A DNA stretch of 64,000 nt. It comes from Streptomyces collinus Tu 365 (GTDB lineage: Bacteria; Actinomycetota; Actinomycetes; Streptomycetales; Streptomycetaceae). This document shows positions 35,688-43,978 of the stretch, one piece after another. Where the stretch lies: NCBI RefSeq assembly GCF_000444875.1, contig NC_021985.1, positions 3,047,535 to 3,111,534 on the forward strand, written 5' to 3'. Within the stretch, counting starts at the first letter, position 1; each line of letters begins with the position of its first letter. Position numbers and translations under genes: made by a program. The notes under the pieces are model-generated. The model ran no database searches. It was not told the origin of the DNA and worked only from the letters and a program-made list of their open reading frames with translations.

Positions 35688-36515
35688 ATGACCGTATCCG
35701 CCGGTACCGAACGGCAGGTCCACCACACCCGCGCCACCGTCGACATCGACGCCCCCGCCGACTCCGTCTACCGGGCGCTGACCGGTGTCGCCGACTGGCC
35801 GGTTCTCTACCCCTGGATCGCGCACACCGAGGTGCTCGGCCGCGAGGGCGCGGACGACGAGGTGAAGTTCTGGGCCGTGCGGCCCGACGGCACCGGGCTG
35901 CGCGTGTGGACGTCGAAGCGCACCCTGGACCCGCGGGCGCTGCGCATGGTGTTCGAGCAGCGGGGCTCCGTCGGCCCGATCCGGCAGCTGGGCGGCACCT
36001 GGGACTTCGTGTCCCGGCCCGACGGGGGCTGCCGGGTGGAGTCCGGGCACTGGTTCACCACCGACGCCGACCCCGCCGGGACCGCCGGGGAGCTGGACCG
36101 GCACGGATCCCTGCAGATGCGGACGCTGAAGTCGCAGACGGAGAGCGCCACCGCGCTCACCACGGACGTGATCCGCGCCGAGTCCGCGGCGCACGTCGCC
36201 GGCCGCTCCCTCGCCGAGGTCCGCGGCCGGCTGCTGGCGGCGCTGCCCGCCGGGGACGGCGACGCCTGGTTCGGGGACACGGGGACGGGCCCCGCTGTGC
36301 AGATCGCGCACGGTGACGCCGTCCTCGTGCAGAAGCCGCTGTCGCCGCCCGCGCCCGCGCGGCTGTACCGGACGCGGTGGCGGCTGGCCGAGGAGGCGGG
36401 CGGCGTGCGGGTGACGGCGGATGTGCTGGCCGTCGCCACGGACGAGCACGCGCGGGTGCGCCGGCTCGCCGAGGCCGGGGTGCGGGACGCGCTCACGCTC
36501 GCGGGTGCCCGATGA
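35688..36515 (+). CDS. Second SRPBCC aromatase/cyclase
   Basis: A 275-residue protein with two START-like halves. The first half has VHHTRATVDIDAPADSVYRA and GVADWPVLYPWIAHTEV. A TLDPRAL stretch is shared with the other aromatase/cyclase, and the second half is more diverged (DAVLVQKPLSPPAPARLYRT). The second half lacks the well-conserved core seen in the 31.6-kb protein, so perhaps only one half is active. ATG 35688 sits 12 bp after the reductase stop with a GAAAGG site. It may form a later ring. Its stop overlaps the next gene (ATGA). Confidence 0.85.
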   Translation: MTVSAGTERQVHHTRATVDIDAPADSVYRALTGVADWPVLYPWIAHTEVLGREGADDEVKFWAVRPDGTGLRVWTSKRTLDPRALRMVFEQRGSVGPIRQLGGTWDFVSRPDGGCRVESGHWFTTDADPAGTAGELDRHGSLQMRTLKSQTESATALTTDVIRAESAAHVAGRSLAEVRGRLLAALPAGDGDAWFGDTGTGPAVQIAHGDAVLVQKPLSPPAPARLYRTRWRLAEEAGGVRVTADVLAVATDEHARVRRLAEAGVRDALTLAGAR

Positions 36516-37747
36516 GCGAGGCGGCGGACGTCGAGGAGATCGAGTCGGACGTCTGCGTCGTCGGCGCCGGGCCGGCCGGGCTCACCCTGGCGCTGCTGCT
36601 GCTCCGGTCGGGGCTGCGGGTCAGCGTGGTGGAGCGTTCGCGGTCGCACCAGCGGGAGTTCCGCGGGGAGATCCTGCAGCCCGGCGCGATGCGGATCCTG
36701 GACCAGCTGGGCGTGCTGGAGAACGCGCGGGCGCGCGGCTGCCACGAGCACTCCCGGTTCCGGCTCCTGGAGCGGGACCGGGTGCTGCTCGACATCGACT
36801 ACCGGTCGCTGCCCGCCCCGTACGACCATCTGCTGTCCCTCCCCCAGGCCCATCTGCTGACCGAACTCCTGCTTCACTGCGCCCGGTTCACCGGCTTCCG
36901 GTACGTCGACGGCTGCCGGGTCGGCGGGCTGCTGCGCGACGACGGGGGGCGGGTGACCGGGGTGACCGGTGACGGGCACGTCTTCCGCGCGAAGGTGGTG
37001 GTCGGCGCCGACGGGCGGTTCTCCAAGGTGCGGCGGCTCGCCGGGATCGAGGCGGGCCGGACCGAGGCGTTCGACCAGGACGTGCTCTGGTTCAAGCTGC
37101 GCGGCGCGCGGCGCGAGGACGGGCACGACGTGCGGGTGTTCCGCGGCGCGGGCACCAGCCCGGTCCTGGTGTACGGGTCGTGGCCGGACAACGTGCAGGT
37201 CGGCTGGACGCTGCCGCACAAGGGGTACCAGGAGGTCGCCCGGGGCGGGCTCGGGCACATCAAGGCCCAGCTGGCGCGGGCGGTGCCGGCGTACGCGGAG
37301 CTGATCGACGACCAGATCACCTCGCTGCGCGACCTGAGCCTGCTCGACGTCTTCTCCGGGCGTGCCGAGCGCTGGGCCGTGGACGGTCTGGTGCTGATCG
37401 GCGACGCCGCGCACACCCACAGCCCGATCGGCGCGCAGGGCATCAACCTGGCCGTGCAGGACGCCGTGGTGCTCCATCCGGTGCTGGTCGATGCGGTGCG
37501 CCGGGAGGACACCGGTGCGGAGTCCCTGTCCCGGTTCGAGCGGCTGCGGGCCCCCGACATCGCGGCCACGATGCGGCTGCAGGGCGTCCAGAGCAAGGCG
37601 ATGCTGTCGACGGGCACGTTCGCCACCCGGGTGCGGCCCCGCCTGGCCGCGGTGGTCCGGCACACCCCGCTGTACCGGAAGATCCTGCGCACCGTCGCGT
37701 ACGGCAACCCGTCCGTCCGGGTCGCCGAGGAGCTGTTCGCGCTGTAG
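36512..37747 (+). CDS. FAD-dependent aromatic hydroxylase (UbiH/PHBH-like)
   Basis: A 411-residue flavoprotein monooxygenase. It carries the dinucleotide motif VVGAGPAGLTLAL, the VVGADGRFSKVRR (DG) motif, and GDAAHTHSPIGAQGINLAVQD (GD motif). The EILQPGAMRILDQLG region identifies it as the UbiH-like subgroup, without the thioredoxin-like tail of the second hydroxylase at 60.3 kb. It should hydroxylate the polyketide core with NAD(P)H and O2. ATG 36512 overlaps the preceding cyclase stop. It is the last gene of the operon, closed by a perfect hairpin. Confidence 0.9.
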   Translation: MSEAADVEEIESDVCVVGAGPAGLTLALLLLRSGLRVSVVERSRSHQREFRGEILQPGAMRILDQLGVLENARARGCHEHSRFRLLERDRVLLDIDYRSLPAPYDHLLSLPQAHLLTELLLHCARFTGFRYVDGCRVGGLLRDDGGRVTGVTGDGHVFRAKVVVGADGRFSKVRRLAGIEAGRTEAFDQDVLWFKLRGARREDGHDVRVFRGAGTSPVLVYGSWPDNVQVGWTLPHKGYQEVARGGLGHIKAQLARAVPAYAELIDDQITSLRDLSLLDVFSGRAERWAVDGLVLIGDAAHTHSPIGAQGINLAVQDAVVLHPVLVDAVRREDTGAESLSRFERLRAPDIAATMRLQGVQSKAMLSTGTFATRVRPRLAAVVRHTPLYRKILRTVAYGNPSVRVAEELFAL

Positions 37748-37754
37748 CCGGACA

Positions 37755-37799
37755 CACGAAGAGGGGGCCGGGTCCATGGGACCCGGCCCCCTCTTCGTG
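37755..37799. terminator. Bidirectional hairpin between convergent operons
   Basis: Perfect 21-bp arms (37755-37775 and 37779-37799) with a 3-nt ATG loop, beginning 8 bp after the hydroxylase stop and ending 5 bp from the convergent ABM gene. It is one of the strongest hairpins in the window. Confidence 0.9.
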
Positions 37800-37803
37800 C
37801 GCC

Positions 37804-38475
37804 TCACACGGCCGGCACCCGCTCCCGGGCCGTGTCCACGGCGACGGCGTAGAGGCCGCCCCGCACCTCGGCGTGCGCGGCCATGCGCTGCGCGTCGGCG
37901 GCCATCTCGGGGCTGTGCAGGACCGGCGCGTAGGCCTGCGGCCCGGTCCACCAGCCGATGTTGACGTAGGACCCGCTCTCGCGGTCGGAGTGGACCAGCT
38001 GGTGGGCGAGGAAGCCGTCGTTGGCCTTCACGAAGGAGACGTGGCCGAGGAAGGCCTCCTCGAAGGCCCGCTGGTCGGCGCCCTCGCGCAGGGTGAACGT
38101 GGTCAGCGCGACGGCGGCGTCGGCCGCCGGGGCCTCGGCCTCGCCCACGCCGTCCGCGGCCTTCTCGCCGGCCAGCACGGGACCGTGCACGCTGGTGATC
38201 GAGGCCAGGTAGACGAACCGGCTGCTGACGGCGGTGAAGAACTGCCAGTCGCCGACGACCGTGCGGTGCGCCTCGGCGTCCCGCCACCAGGTGAGGATGA
38301 CGAAGGAGTCGGGCGCGGAGATGCCCCGCAGCAGGGCGGTGCGCAGCAGGCCGTCACGCTGCGAGACGGCCTCCTTGTAGCTCTGGTACGCCTTCTCGAA
38401 CTCGGCGCCCTTCTGCTTGTGCTTGTCCTTGAGCACGAAGTGGGCGACGGCGACGACAGGGGCGTTGGCGGTCAT
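37804..38475 (-). CDS. Two-domain ABM-family monooxygenase
   Basis: A 223-residue protein with two ferredoxin-like ABM domains. The first runs about residues 5-100 (VVAVAHFVLKDKHKQKGAEFE, DSFVILTWWRDAEAH). The second runs about 120-215 (ALTTFTLREGADQRAFEEAF, GFLAHQLVHS, YVNIGWWTGPQAY). It resembles anthrone oxygenases that need no cofactor. The second domain is close in pattern to the single strong domain at 34.1 kb, suggesting gene duplication. It is last in a three-gene minus-strand operon with the epimerase-like and KAS III-like genes. Confidence 0.83.
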   Translation of the reverse strand: MTANAPVVAVAHFVLKDKHKQKGAEFEKAYQSYKEAVSQRDGLLRTALLRGISAPDSFVILTWWRDAEAHRTVVGDWQFFTAVSSRFVYLASITSVHGPVLAGEKAADGVGEAEAPAADAAVALTTFTLREGADQRAFEEAFLGHVSFVKANDGFLAHQLVHSDRESGSYVNIGWWTGPQAYAPVLHSPEMAADAQRMAAHAEVRGGLYAVAVDTARERVPAV

Positions 38476-38540
38476 GTCTCGGTGCCTTTCGGTGGATGAG
38501 TGGGGCGGGACGGGGTGGGGCGAGGAGGGGTGACGGTCGC

Positions 38541-39296
38541 TCAGGCGGGCTGCGGCACGTACGCGTGGACGTACTTGTCGAGCACGGACCGGTAGTAGTC
38601 GGGGCCGAAGCCGAGGCCGTACACGGTCGGCACGAGCCGGCAGAGCTTGTCGATGGAGACGGGCTGGGCGCCGGAGGCCTCCACATAGGTCTTCTCGGCG
38701 CCGGTGCCGAGCAGGCCCTCCATGTGGGCGATGACGTCCTCGATGCGGGGGGCCTGCCCGGAGGCGACGTTGACGACGTCGCGGGTGCGGCCGTCGACCA
38801 GCAGCGTGTGCACGATCTTGACGACGTCCTCGACGTCGATCAGGTCGCGCTGGGCGCCGCGGTGCACATGGATCCGGCCGCTCGACAGCTGCCGCACGAG
38901 GGCGGGCAGCAGCTGGTGCGCGGGCTGGTTGAAGCCCACCACGTGGGACAGGCGCAGGATCAGGTACTCGACGTCGGAGGACCTGACCACGGCCTCCAGG
39001 GAGAGCTTGTGGCGGCCGTACGGAGTGGCCGGGTAGACCGGCCCGTCCTCCCGGCCCGGCGAGGCGTCGGGCACCGAGTACATCCCGGCGGACGCCGTGG
39101 AGAAGAACACCAGCCGCTTGCCGTGCTTCTCGCAGTACCGAAGCGTCTCGTAGAGCCGGGCCGACTCCCTCGTGTACTGCTCGGGCGGGATGTCCCCGGC
39201 GGCCGAGACCCCGGCGGCGAGCGCCACCACGTCGGGGTGGTGGTCGCTGATGCCCGCCAGATGCCCGGCCAGGAATCCCCTGCCGACGATCTCCAT
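38541..39296 (-). CDS. NAD-dependent epimerase/dehydratase-like reductase (short)
   Basis: A 251-residue extended-SDR protein. The start has a compressed dinucleotide motif (EIVGRGFLAGHLAG) rather than the full TGxxGxxG. The catalytic YGRHK is intact, with FFSTASAGMYS before it and RDLIDVEDVV after it. It lacks the usual ~60-residue C-terminal extension of sugar epimerases. It may reduce a ketone on the aglycone or a deoxysugar. ATG 39296 is chosen over an in-frame TTG at 39308 that would abut the ribosome-binding site. Confidence 0.75.
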   Translation of the reverse strand: MEIVGRGFLAGHLAGISDHHPDVVALAAGVSAAGDIPPEQYTRESARLYETLRYCEKHGKRLVFFSTASAGMYSVPDASPGREDGPVYPATPYGRHKLSLEAVVRSSDVEYLILRLSHVVGFNQPAHQLLPALVRQLSSGRIHVHRGAQRDLIDVEDVVKIVHTLLVDGRTRDVVNVASGQAPRIEDVIAHMEGLLGTGAEKTYVEASGAQPVSIDKLCRLVPTVYGLGFGPDYYRSVLDKYVHAYVPQPA

Positions 39297-39330
39297 GGGA
39301 TGTGCCAACTCCTCGTGGTCGATGGGTGGT

Positions 39331-40389
39331 TCACCGGCGGGGCGAGGTGGCCCAGTCGGGGACGGCGGTGATCTCCAGGACGGCGGTGGTGATCGTGTAT
39401 CCCGCGCCGCCGCCGTAGAGCATCACGTGGTCGCCCGGGCTCAACGCGCCCGTGCACAGCAGGTGTTCGAGCCCCGCGGCCCAGTCGCCGGCGCCGACGT
39501 GCCCGCTGCGGCGGGCGAACTCCCAGGTGGTCCGCTCCTCCTCGACCCCGAGCAGGTGGTGGATCTGGAAGGGCCCCTGGATCCGCCCGGTGGACGGGAT
39601 CACGACGTACGCGAGGTCGGCGGTCTCCAGGCCCGCGTCGTCCAGGACGGCCTGCTTGGCCTCCTGCATGACCTTGCCGAAGCGGATGTTGGTGAACGTC
39701 TCGTCACTGACGGCCCGGTGGGCGTCGCCACGCGCGGTGAGGTCGATCTGCCGTTCGGCGGCGCGTGAGACGGGGGCGAACTCCTCGTCGCCGCGGGCCA
39801 TCGGTTCGAGGGTGTTGTCGGCGACGGTGGCGGTCGCCACCAGCCGGGCGAAGCCGCCCCCGGTGGACAGCACGGTGGCCGTGGCGCCGTCGGCGTAGGC
39901 GTTGCCGTGCCTCAGGCGCCAGCGGTCGGCGCCGGGGCCGCCGAAGCGGTCGGCGGTGGTGAGCATGACCGCGCTGCCGAGACCGGCCGTCAGATGGGCG
40001 GCGGCCAGCTCCAGGCCGCTGATGCCGACGTTGCAGCGCTGCTGCACGTCGAGGCCCGGCACGGTGGAGCCGACGGTGCGCTTGGCCACGTAGGAGGCGG
40101 CCGGCCAGATGTCCAGCCCCTGGAACCAGGTGCTGCCGTGCAGCAGCAGGGAGTACGCCGACTTCGGCAGGCCGGAGCGCTCGTGGGCGCTGCGGCCCGC
40201 GGCGACGGCCATGTCCGGCGGGGCGGTCCATGCCTCGCCGGCCGCCTCGCGGGCGATCCGGACGGACTCGTACCCGAAGTCGTCGATCCACTCCTGGCCG
40301 CACTCCCCGGCCGCGACGCACTCCGCGACCGGCACCGGTTCGGGCAGCCAGCTGCCGAGTCCGGCGACATAGACATCTTTCCAGCGCAT
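39331..40389 (-). CDS. KAS III-like acyltransferase/condensing enzyme with Cys-His-Asp site
   Basis: A 352-residue FabH-fold protein. The nucleophile is C119 in QQRCNVGISG. The FabH histidine motif (HQAN) is not recognisable; VIPSTGR occupies that region. Where FabH has the Asn of GNTSAAS, this protein has H297 in GHVGAGD with D302 five residues later. From memory, this His-x4-Asp arrangement matches DpsC (starter selection in daunorubicin), and a Cys-His-Asp triad is described for CerJ (malonyl ester formation on cervimycin sugars). It is therefore likely to load an unusual starter or to O-acylate a sugar, rather than to make acetoacetyl-ACP. It leads the minus-strand operon. Confidence 0.85.
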   Translation of the reverse strand: MRWKDVYVAGLGSWLPEPVPVAECVAAGECGQEWIDDFGYESVRIAREAAGEAWTAPPDMAVAAGRSAHERSGLPKSAYSLLLHGSTWFQGLDIWPAASYVAKRTVGSTVPGLDVQQRCNVGISGLELAAAHLTAGLGSAVMLTTADRFGGPGADRWRLRHGNAYADGATATVLSTGGGFARLVATATVADNTLEPMARGDEEFAPVSRAAERQIDLTARGDAHRAVSDETFTNIRFGKVMQEAKQAVLDDAGLETADLAYVVIPSTGRIQGPFQIHHLLGVEEERTTWEFARRSGHVGAGDWAAGLEHLLCTGALSPGDHVMLYGGGAGYTITTAVLEITAVPDWATSPRR

Positions 40390-40451
40390 CCAGCTACTCC
40401 TCCGGCTCGGAACTCGGGCGGTTCGGCATGCGCCCACGGTCCGCGCACGCT

Positions 40452-40538
40452 CTCGAACGGCGCTGGAGTCCGGGAGGGGAACGGACGCGGGCGCGGACTC
40501 CAGCGCCGCTCGAGCGGGACCCGAGCGGCGGCCGAGCC
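40452..40538. promoter_or_regulatory. Composite SARP-type operator in divergent KAS III/glycosyltransferase promoter
   Basis: A near-perfect 21-bp inverted repeat (arms 40452-40472 and 40494-40514, one mismatch). Each arm is itself a pair of heptamers at 11-bp pitch: TCGAACG/TGGAGTC on plus (40453, 40464), and TCGAGCG/TGGAGTC on minus (starting 40513 and 40502). A third plus-strand set follows: TCGAGCG (40510), CCGAGCG (40521) and CCGAGCC (40532), again at 11 bp. It sits between divergent start codons at 40389 and 40631. Confidence 0.68.
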
Positions 40539-40630
40539 GCTGCCGCCACGCTCTGCTGCACGACCGGAGGGTGGGCGTGCCGCGCCCGCCGCCCCGACAC
40601 GACCCCCCACCGACTCCTCGGAGATCCGCC

Positions 40631-41839
40631 GTGCGCATCCTCTTCACCGCCCATGCGGGCAAGTCGCATCTGCGGCTGCTGATCCCCCTGGCCCAGGCGG
40701 CGGTCCGGGCCGGGCACACCGTGGCCGTCGCCGACGACGAGTCGATGCGGGGGGAGAGCGAGACCTACGGCCTCGCCTTCTTCCCGGCGGGCGTCGACTG
40801 GGCCCTCGACCCGGACTGCGTCGCCGCGATCGCGCCCGGTCTGTGGTCGGGGGACCAGGAGGCGTACGAGGACGGGCTCGTCGACTGCATCCTGGGCGCG
40901 CCCGCCCTGCGCGCGGCCCGCGACATCATCGCCGCCGCCCGGGAGTGGAAGCCCGACCTGATCGTCCGCGAGGGCGAGGAGATGGGCGGTTACCTCGCCG
41001 CGGAGGCCCTGGGCATCCCGCACGTCGCGGTGGCCGGCGGCTCCACGCATCTGCTGACGCCCGCCGTCACCCACGACCGGCTCAACGCGCTGCGCGCCGA
41101 ACTCGGCCTGCCCGGCGACCCGGACGACAACACCGCCTACCGCCACCTCCTGGTGAGCTGGCTGCCGGCGAGCTGGACCGGGGACGGGCTCGACGGCCGC
41201 ACCCTGCGCCACTACCGCCAGACCACGCCGTTCCGCGGTGACGACCCGGTGCTGCCCTGGCTCGCCGGACTGCCCGACGACAAGCCGGTGGTCTACGCGT
41301 CGATCGGCACCATCGCCCCGTCGCTGCCGGGGAAGTCGGACGGCGTGCTGGGCGCGGTGATCGAGGCCCTGTCCGGCATCGACTGCACCGCCGTCGTCTC
41401 GGTCGGCGTCGGCCGCGACCCCGAGGACTTCGGGCCGGTGCCCGGGCACGTCCGGCTGGTCACCGAGTGGGTGCCGCAGGACGTCCTGCTGGAGGCCGCC
41501 GACGTGTTCATCACCCACGGCGGCCACAGCGGCATCCGCGAGGGACTGCGCTCGGGCACGCCGATGCTCGTCACCCCCATGTACGACGACCAGCCGCACT
41601 CGGCGGAGCGCTGTGCCGCGCTCGGCTGCGCCATCGACCTGCCCGCCCCCTTCGCGGACGCGGAGGCGGTCACCGCGGCCGTCACCGCCCTGCTCACCGA
41701 CCCGGCCTACCGGCGCCGCGCCGCCGCCGTCCGGCGGGAGATCCTCGCCTGCCCGCCGGTGGAGCGGCTGGTGGCGGACCTGGAGGAGCTGGTGGCGGCC
41801 ACCCGTACATCCGCCGAGGAGGCGTCATGCGTGTCCTGA
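40631..41839 (+). CDS. Glycosyltransferase 1 (GT-B, antibiotic type; divergent member)
   Basis: A 402-residue GT1-family enzyme that transfers an NDP-sugar to the aglycone or to a sugar chain. The N-terminal acceptor domain is VRILFTAHAGKSHLRLLIPLA. The C-terminal donor site has TEWVPQDVLLEAADVFITHGG followed by HSGIREGLRSGTPMLVTPMYDDQ. The ITHGG form and the longer QPHSAER segment set it apart from the other five transferases here, so it may act on a different acceptor. GTG 40631 starts the operon under the composite SARP-like site. It overlaps glycosyltransferase 2 by 13 bp. Confidence 0.92.
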   Translation: MRILFTAHAGKSHLRLLIPLAQAAVRAGHTVAVADDESMRGESETYGLAFFPAGVDWALDPDCVAAIAPGLWSGDQEAYEDGLVDCILGAPALRAARDIIAAAREWKPDLIVREGEEMGGYLAAEALGIPHVAVAGGSTHLLTPAVTHDRLNALRAELGLPGDPDDNTAYRHLLVSWLPASWTGDGLDGRTLRHYRQTTPFRGDDPVLPWLAGLPDDKPVVYASIGTIAPSLPGKSDGVLGAVIEALSGIDCTAVVSVGVGRDPEDFGPVPGHVRLVTEWVPQDVLLEAADVFITHGGHSGIREGLRSGTPMLVTPMYDDQPHSAERCAALGCAIDLPAPFADAEAVTAAVTALLTDPAYRRRAAAVRREILACPPVERLVADLEELVAATRTSAEEASCVS

Positions 41840-42993
41840 TCACCGCGCTCGTCCCGAGCCATCTCGTCCCGATGGTGCCGCTGACCTGGGCGCTGCGCGC
41901 CGCCGGGCACGAGGTGCTGGTGACCGGGGACGCCGAACTGGTGCGGTTCGCGGCCGCCGCGGGCCTCGACACCCGCCCGGTCGGCGGCGGCGAACTGCGC
42001 CAGCGGCTGACCCGGCCCGGCGCGGTCCGCATGCCCGACCGGGCCGGGATGGACCGCCGCGCGGCGTCCGAGTGGGACGAGGCCGGCGAACGCTGGCGCA
42101 CCCGGCTGGGCGGCTACATCGACGAGCTCGTCGGACTCGGCCGGGACTGGGCGGCGGACCTGGTGGTGACCGACCCCGTCGAGTTCGGCGGGCTGATCAC
42201 CGCCGCCGCGCTCGGCGTGCCCGGGGTCGTCCACCGCTGGGGTCCCGACGACTTCACCAGCCCGCTGCTGCGCCAGGCCGAGGTCCAGCTCGACGGCCTG
42301 AGCCGGGAGTTCGGCGCCGACGGCTTCCCGGACCCGGCCCTGATCATCGACCCGAGCCCGGCCTCGCTGCTGCCCGGCGGTGACAACGTCCCCGGGCTGC
42401 TGACCCGCTACGTCCCCTACTGCGGCACCGCCGAACTGCCTGACTGGGCGGTGCGGCGGCCCGAGCGGCCGCGTGCCCTGCTCTGCCTCGGCATGTGGCA
42501 CGGCCGGCTGCTCGCCGAGACCGGCGAGCTTCCGCCCGGCTTCCGGCACGCGCTGTCCGCCTGCGCCGAACTGGGCGTGGACGTGCTGTTCCCGATCGAC
42601 GCCCAGTACCACCCGCTGCTCGGCGACGTGCCGGACACGCTGCGGGTGGTGGACCGGTTCCCGATCGGTCCGCTGATGCGGCACACCGCGCTGACGGTGC
42701 ACCACGGCGGCAGCGGCACGAGCATGACGTCCTTCGCCTCCGGTGTGCCGCAGCTGGTCCTGCCCGGCGGCAAGCCGTTCCTGCAGACCACGGGACGGCT
42801 CGTGGAGGCGTCCGGCGCCGGGCGCAACCTCGCGGGCGAGCAGGAGCAGCGGGACGCCGGGCTGGTCCGGGCCGCGGTGGCCGCACTGCTCACCGAGGAG
42901 CACTACCGCAAGGCCGCACGCGCGGTCGGCGAGGAGATCGCGGGCCTCCCCGGCCCCGCCGAACTGGTCCGCACCCTGGAGGGGCTGATCTGA
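41827..42993 (+). CDS. Glycosyltransferase 2
   Basis: A 388-residue GT-B enzyme starting MRVLITALVPSHLVPMVPL. The donor-binding motif is LTVHHGGSGTSMTSFASGVPQLVLPGG. The HHGG-x-G-x-x-x form is typical of deoxysugar transferases of aromatic polyketide pathways. It is coupled to glycosyltransferase 1 through a 13-bp overlap and is followed one base later by the ABC transporter ATPase gene, so sugar transfer and export are cotranscribed. Confidence 0.92.
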   Translation: MRVLITALVPSHLVPMVPLTWALRAAGHEVLVTGDAELVRFAAAAGLDTRPVGGGELRQRLTRPGAVRMPDRAGMDRRAASEWDEAGERWRTRLGGYIDELVGLGRDWAADLVVTDPVEFGGLITAAALGVPGVVHRWGPDDFTSPLLRQAEVQLDGLSREFGADGFPDPALIIDPSPASLLPGGDNVPGLLTRYVPYCGTAELPDWAVRRPERPRALLCLGMWHGRLLAETGELPPGFRHALSACAELGVDVLFPIDAQYHPLLGDVPDTLRVVDRFPIGPLMRHTALTVHHGGSGTSMTSFASGVPQLVLPGGKPFLQTTGRLVEASGAGRNLAGEQEQRDAGLVRAAVAALLTEEHYRKAARAVGEEIAGLPGPAELVRTLEGLI

Positions 42994-42994
42994 C

Positions 42995-43978
42995 ATGCGT
43001 CCGCTCACACAGCACGTACAGGAAAGGGAACAGGTGCCACCCCCCATGGCAGAACAGCACGGACCGCCCGCGGTCGTCTTCGAGGGCGTCGTCAAGGCGT
43101 ACGGCGACGTCCGCGCCGTCGACGGGATCGACCTGACGATCCACCGCGGCGAGACGGTCGCCCTCCTCGGCCCGAACGGAGCGGGCAAGTCCACCACCAT
43201 CGGCATGCTCCTCGGCCTCTTCCCGCCGGACGAGGGAACCGTCGAGGTGTTCGGCAAGAAGCCCGAACTCGCGATGCGCGCCGGCCACCTGGGCGCGATG
43301 CTGCAGGAGGGGAAGATGATTCCCCGGGTGTCGGTCCGTGAGCTGGTCGACTTCGTACGCGGGACGTACCGCGACCCGCTGCCGCTCCAGGAGGTCCTGG
43401 AACTGGCCGAACTCACCGCGATCGCCGACCGGAAGGTGGACCGGCTCTCCGGGGGCCAGGCCCAGCGGGTCCGCTTCGCGCTCGCCCTGGCCGGCGACCC
43501 CGACCTGGTGGTCCTGGACGAGCCGACGGCCGCCCTCGACGTGGAGTCGCGGCGCGAGCTGTGGGCCGCGATGCAGCGCTACGCCCGGCGCGGCAACACG
43601 GTGCTGTTCTCGACGCACTACCTCGAGGAGGCCGACGACAGCGCCGACCGGGTGATCGTGATCGCCGCCGGCCGGGTGGTCGCCGACGGCACGACCTCCC
43701 AGATCAAGAGCATGGTCGAGGGACGCACGGTCAGCTTCGCGCCGCGCGGCGGCCCGAGCGACGGCTACGACCTGCTGCCCGGCGTCACCGCGGTGGAGTT
43801 CCACGGCGGCCGGGTGCACCTGCGCACCACCGACTCCGACCGGACCGTCCACGCGCTGGCCCGGGCGGACGCCTTCACCGACCTCGAGGTGTCGGGCGTC
43901 GGCCTGGAGGAGGCCTTCATCGCACTGACCCACCGCGCTCGCCACCGCGAAGCCGCCCCGGAAGGACGGAGCCTGTGA
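42995..43978 (+). CDS. ABC exporter ATP-binding protein (DrrA-like)
   Basis: A 327-residue nucleotide-binding subunit. It carries Walker A GPNGAGKST, signature LSGGQAQRVRFALAL, Walker B LVVLDEPTAALD and H-loop STHYLEEAD, plus a C-terminal extension (SDGYDLLPGVTAVEF, GLEEAFIAL) usual in drug-export ATPases of the DrrA group. ATG 42995 has GGAGGGG about 10 nt upstream, within the preceding gene. GTG 43034 and ATG 43046 are alternatives. It pairs with the following permease and probably exports or confers self-resistance to the glycosylated product. Confidence 0.92.
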   Translation: MRPLTQHVQEREQVPPPMAEQHGPPAVVFEGVVKAYGDVRAVDGIDLTIHRGETVALLGPNGAGKSTTIGMLLGLFPPDEGTVEVFGKKPELAMRAGHLGAMLQEGKMIPRVSVRELVDFVRGTYRDPLPLQEVLELAELTAIADRKVDRLSGGQAQRVRFALALAGDPDLVVLDEPTAALDVESRRELWAAMQRYARRGNTVLFSTHYLEEADDSADRVIVIAAGRVVADGTTSQIKSMVEGRTVSFAPRGGPSDGYDLLPGVTAVEFHGGRVHLRTTDSDRTVHALARADAFTDLEVSGVGLEEAFIALTHRARHREAAPEGRSL

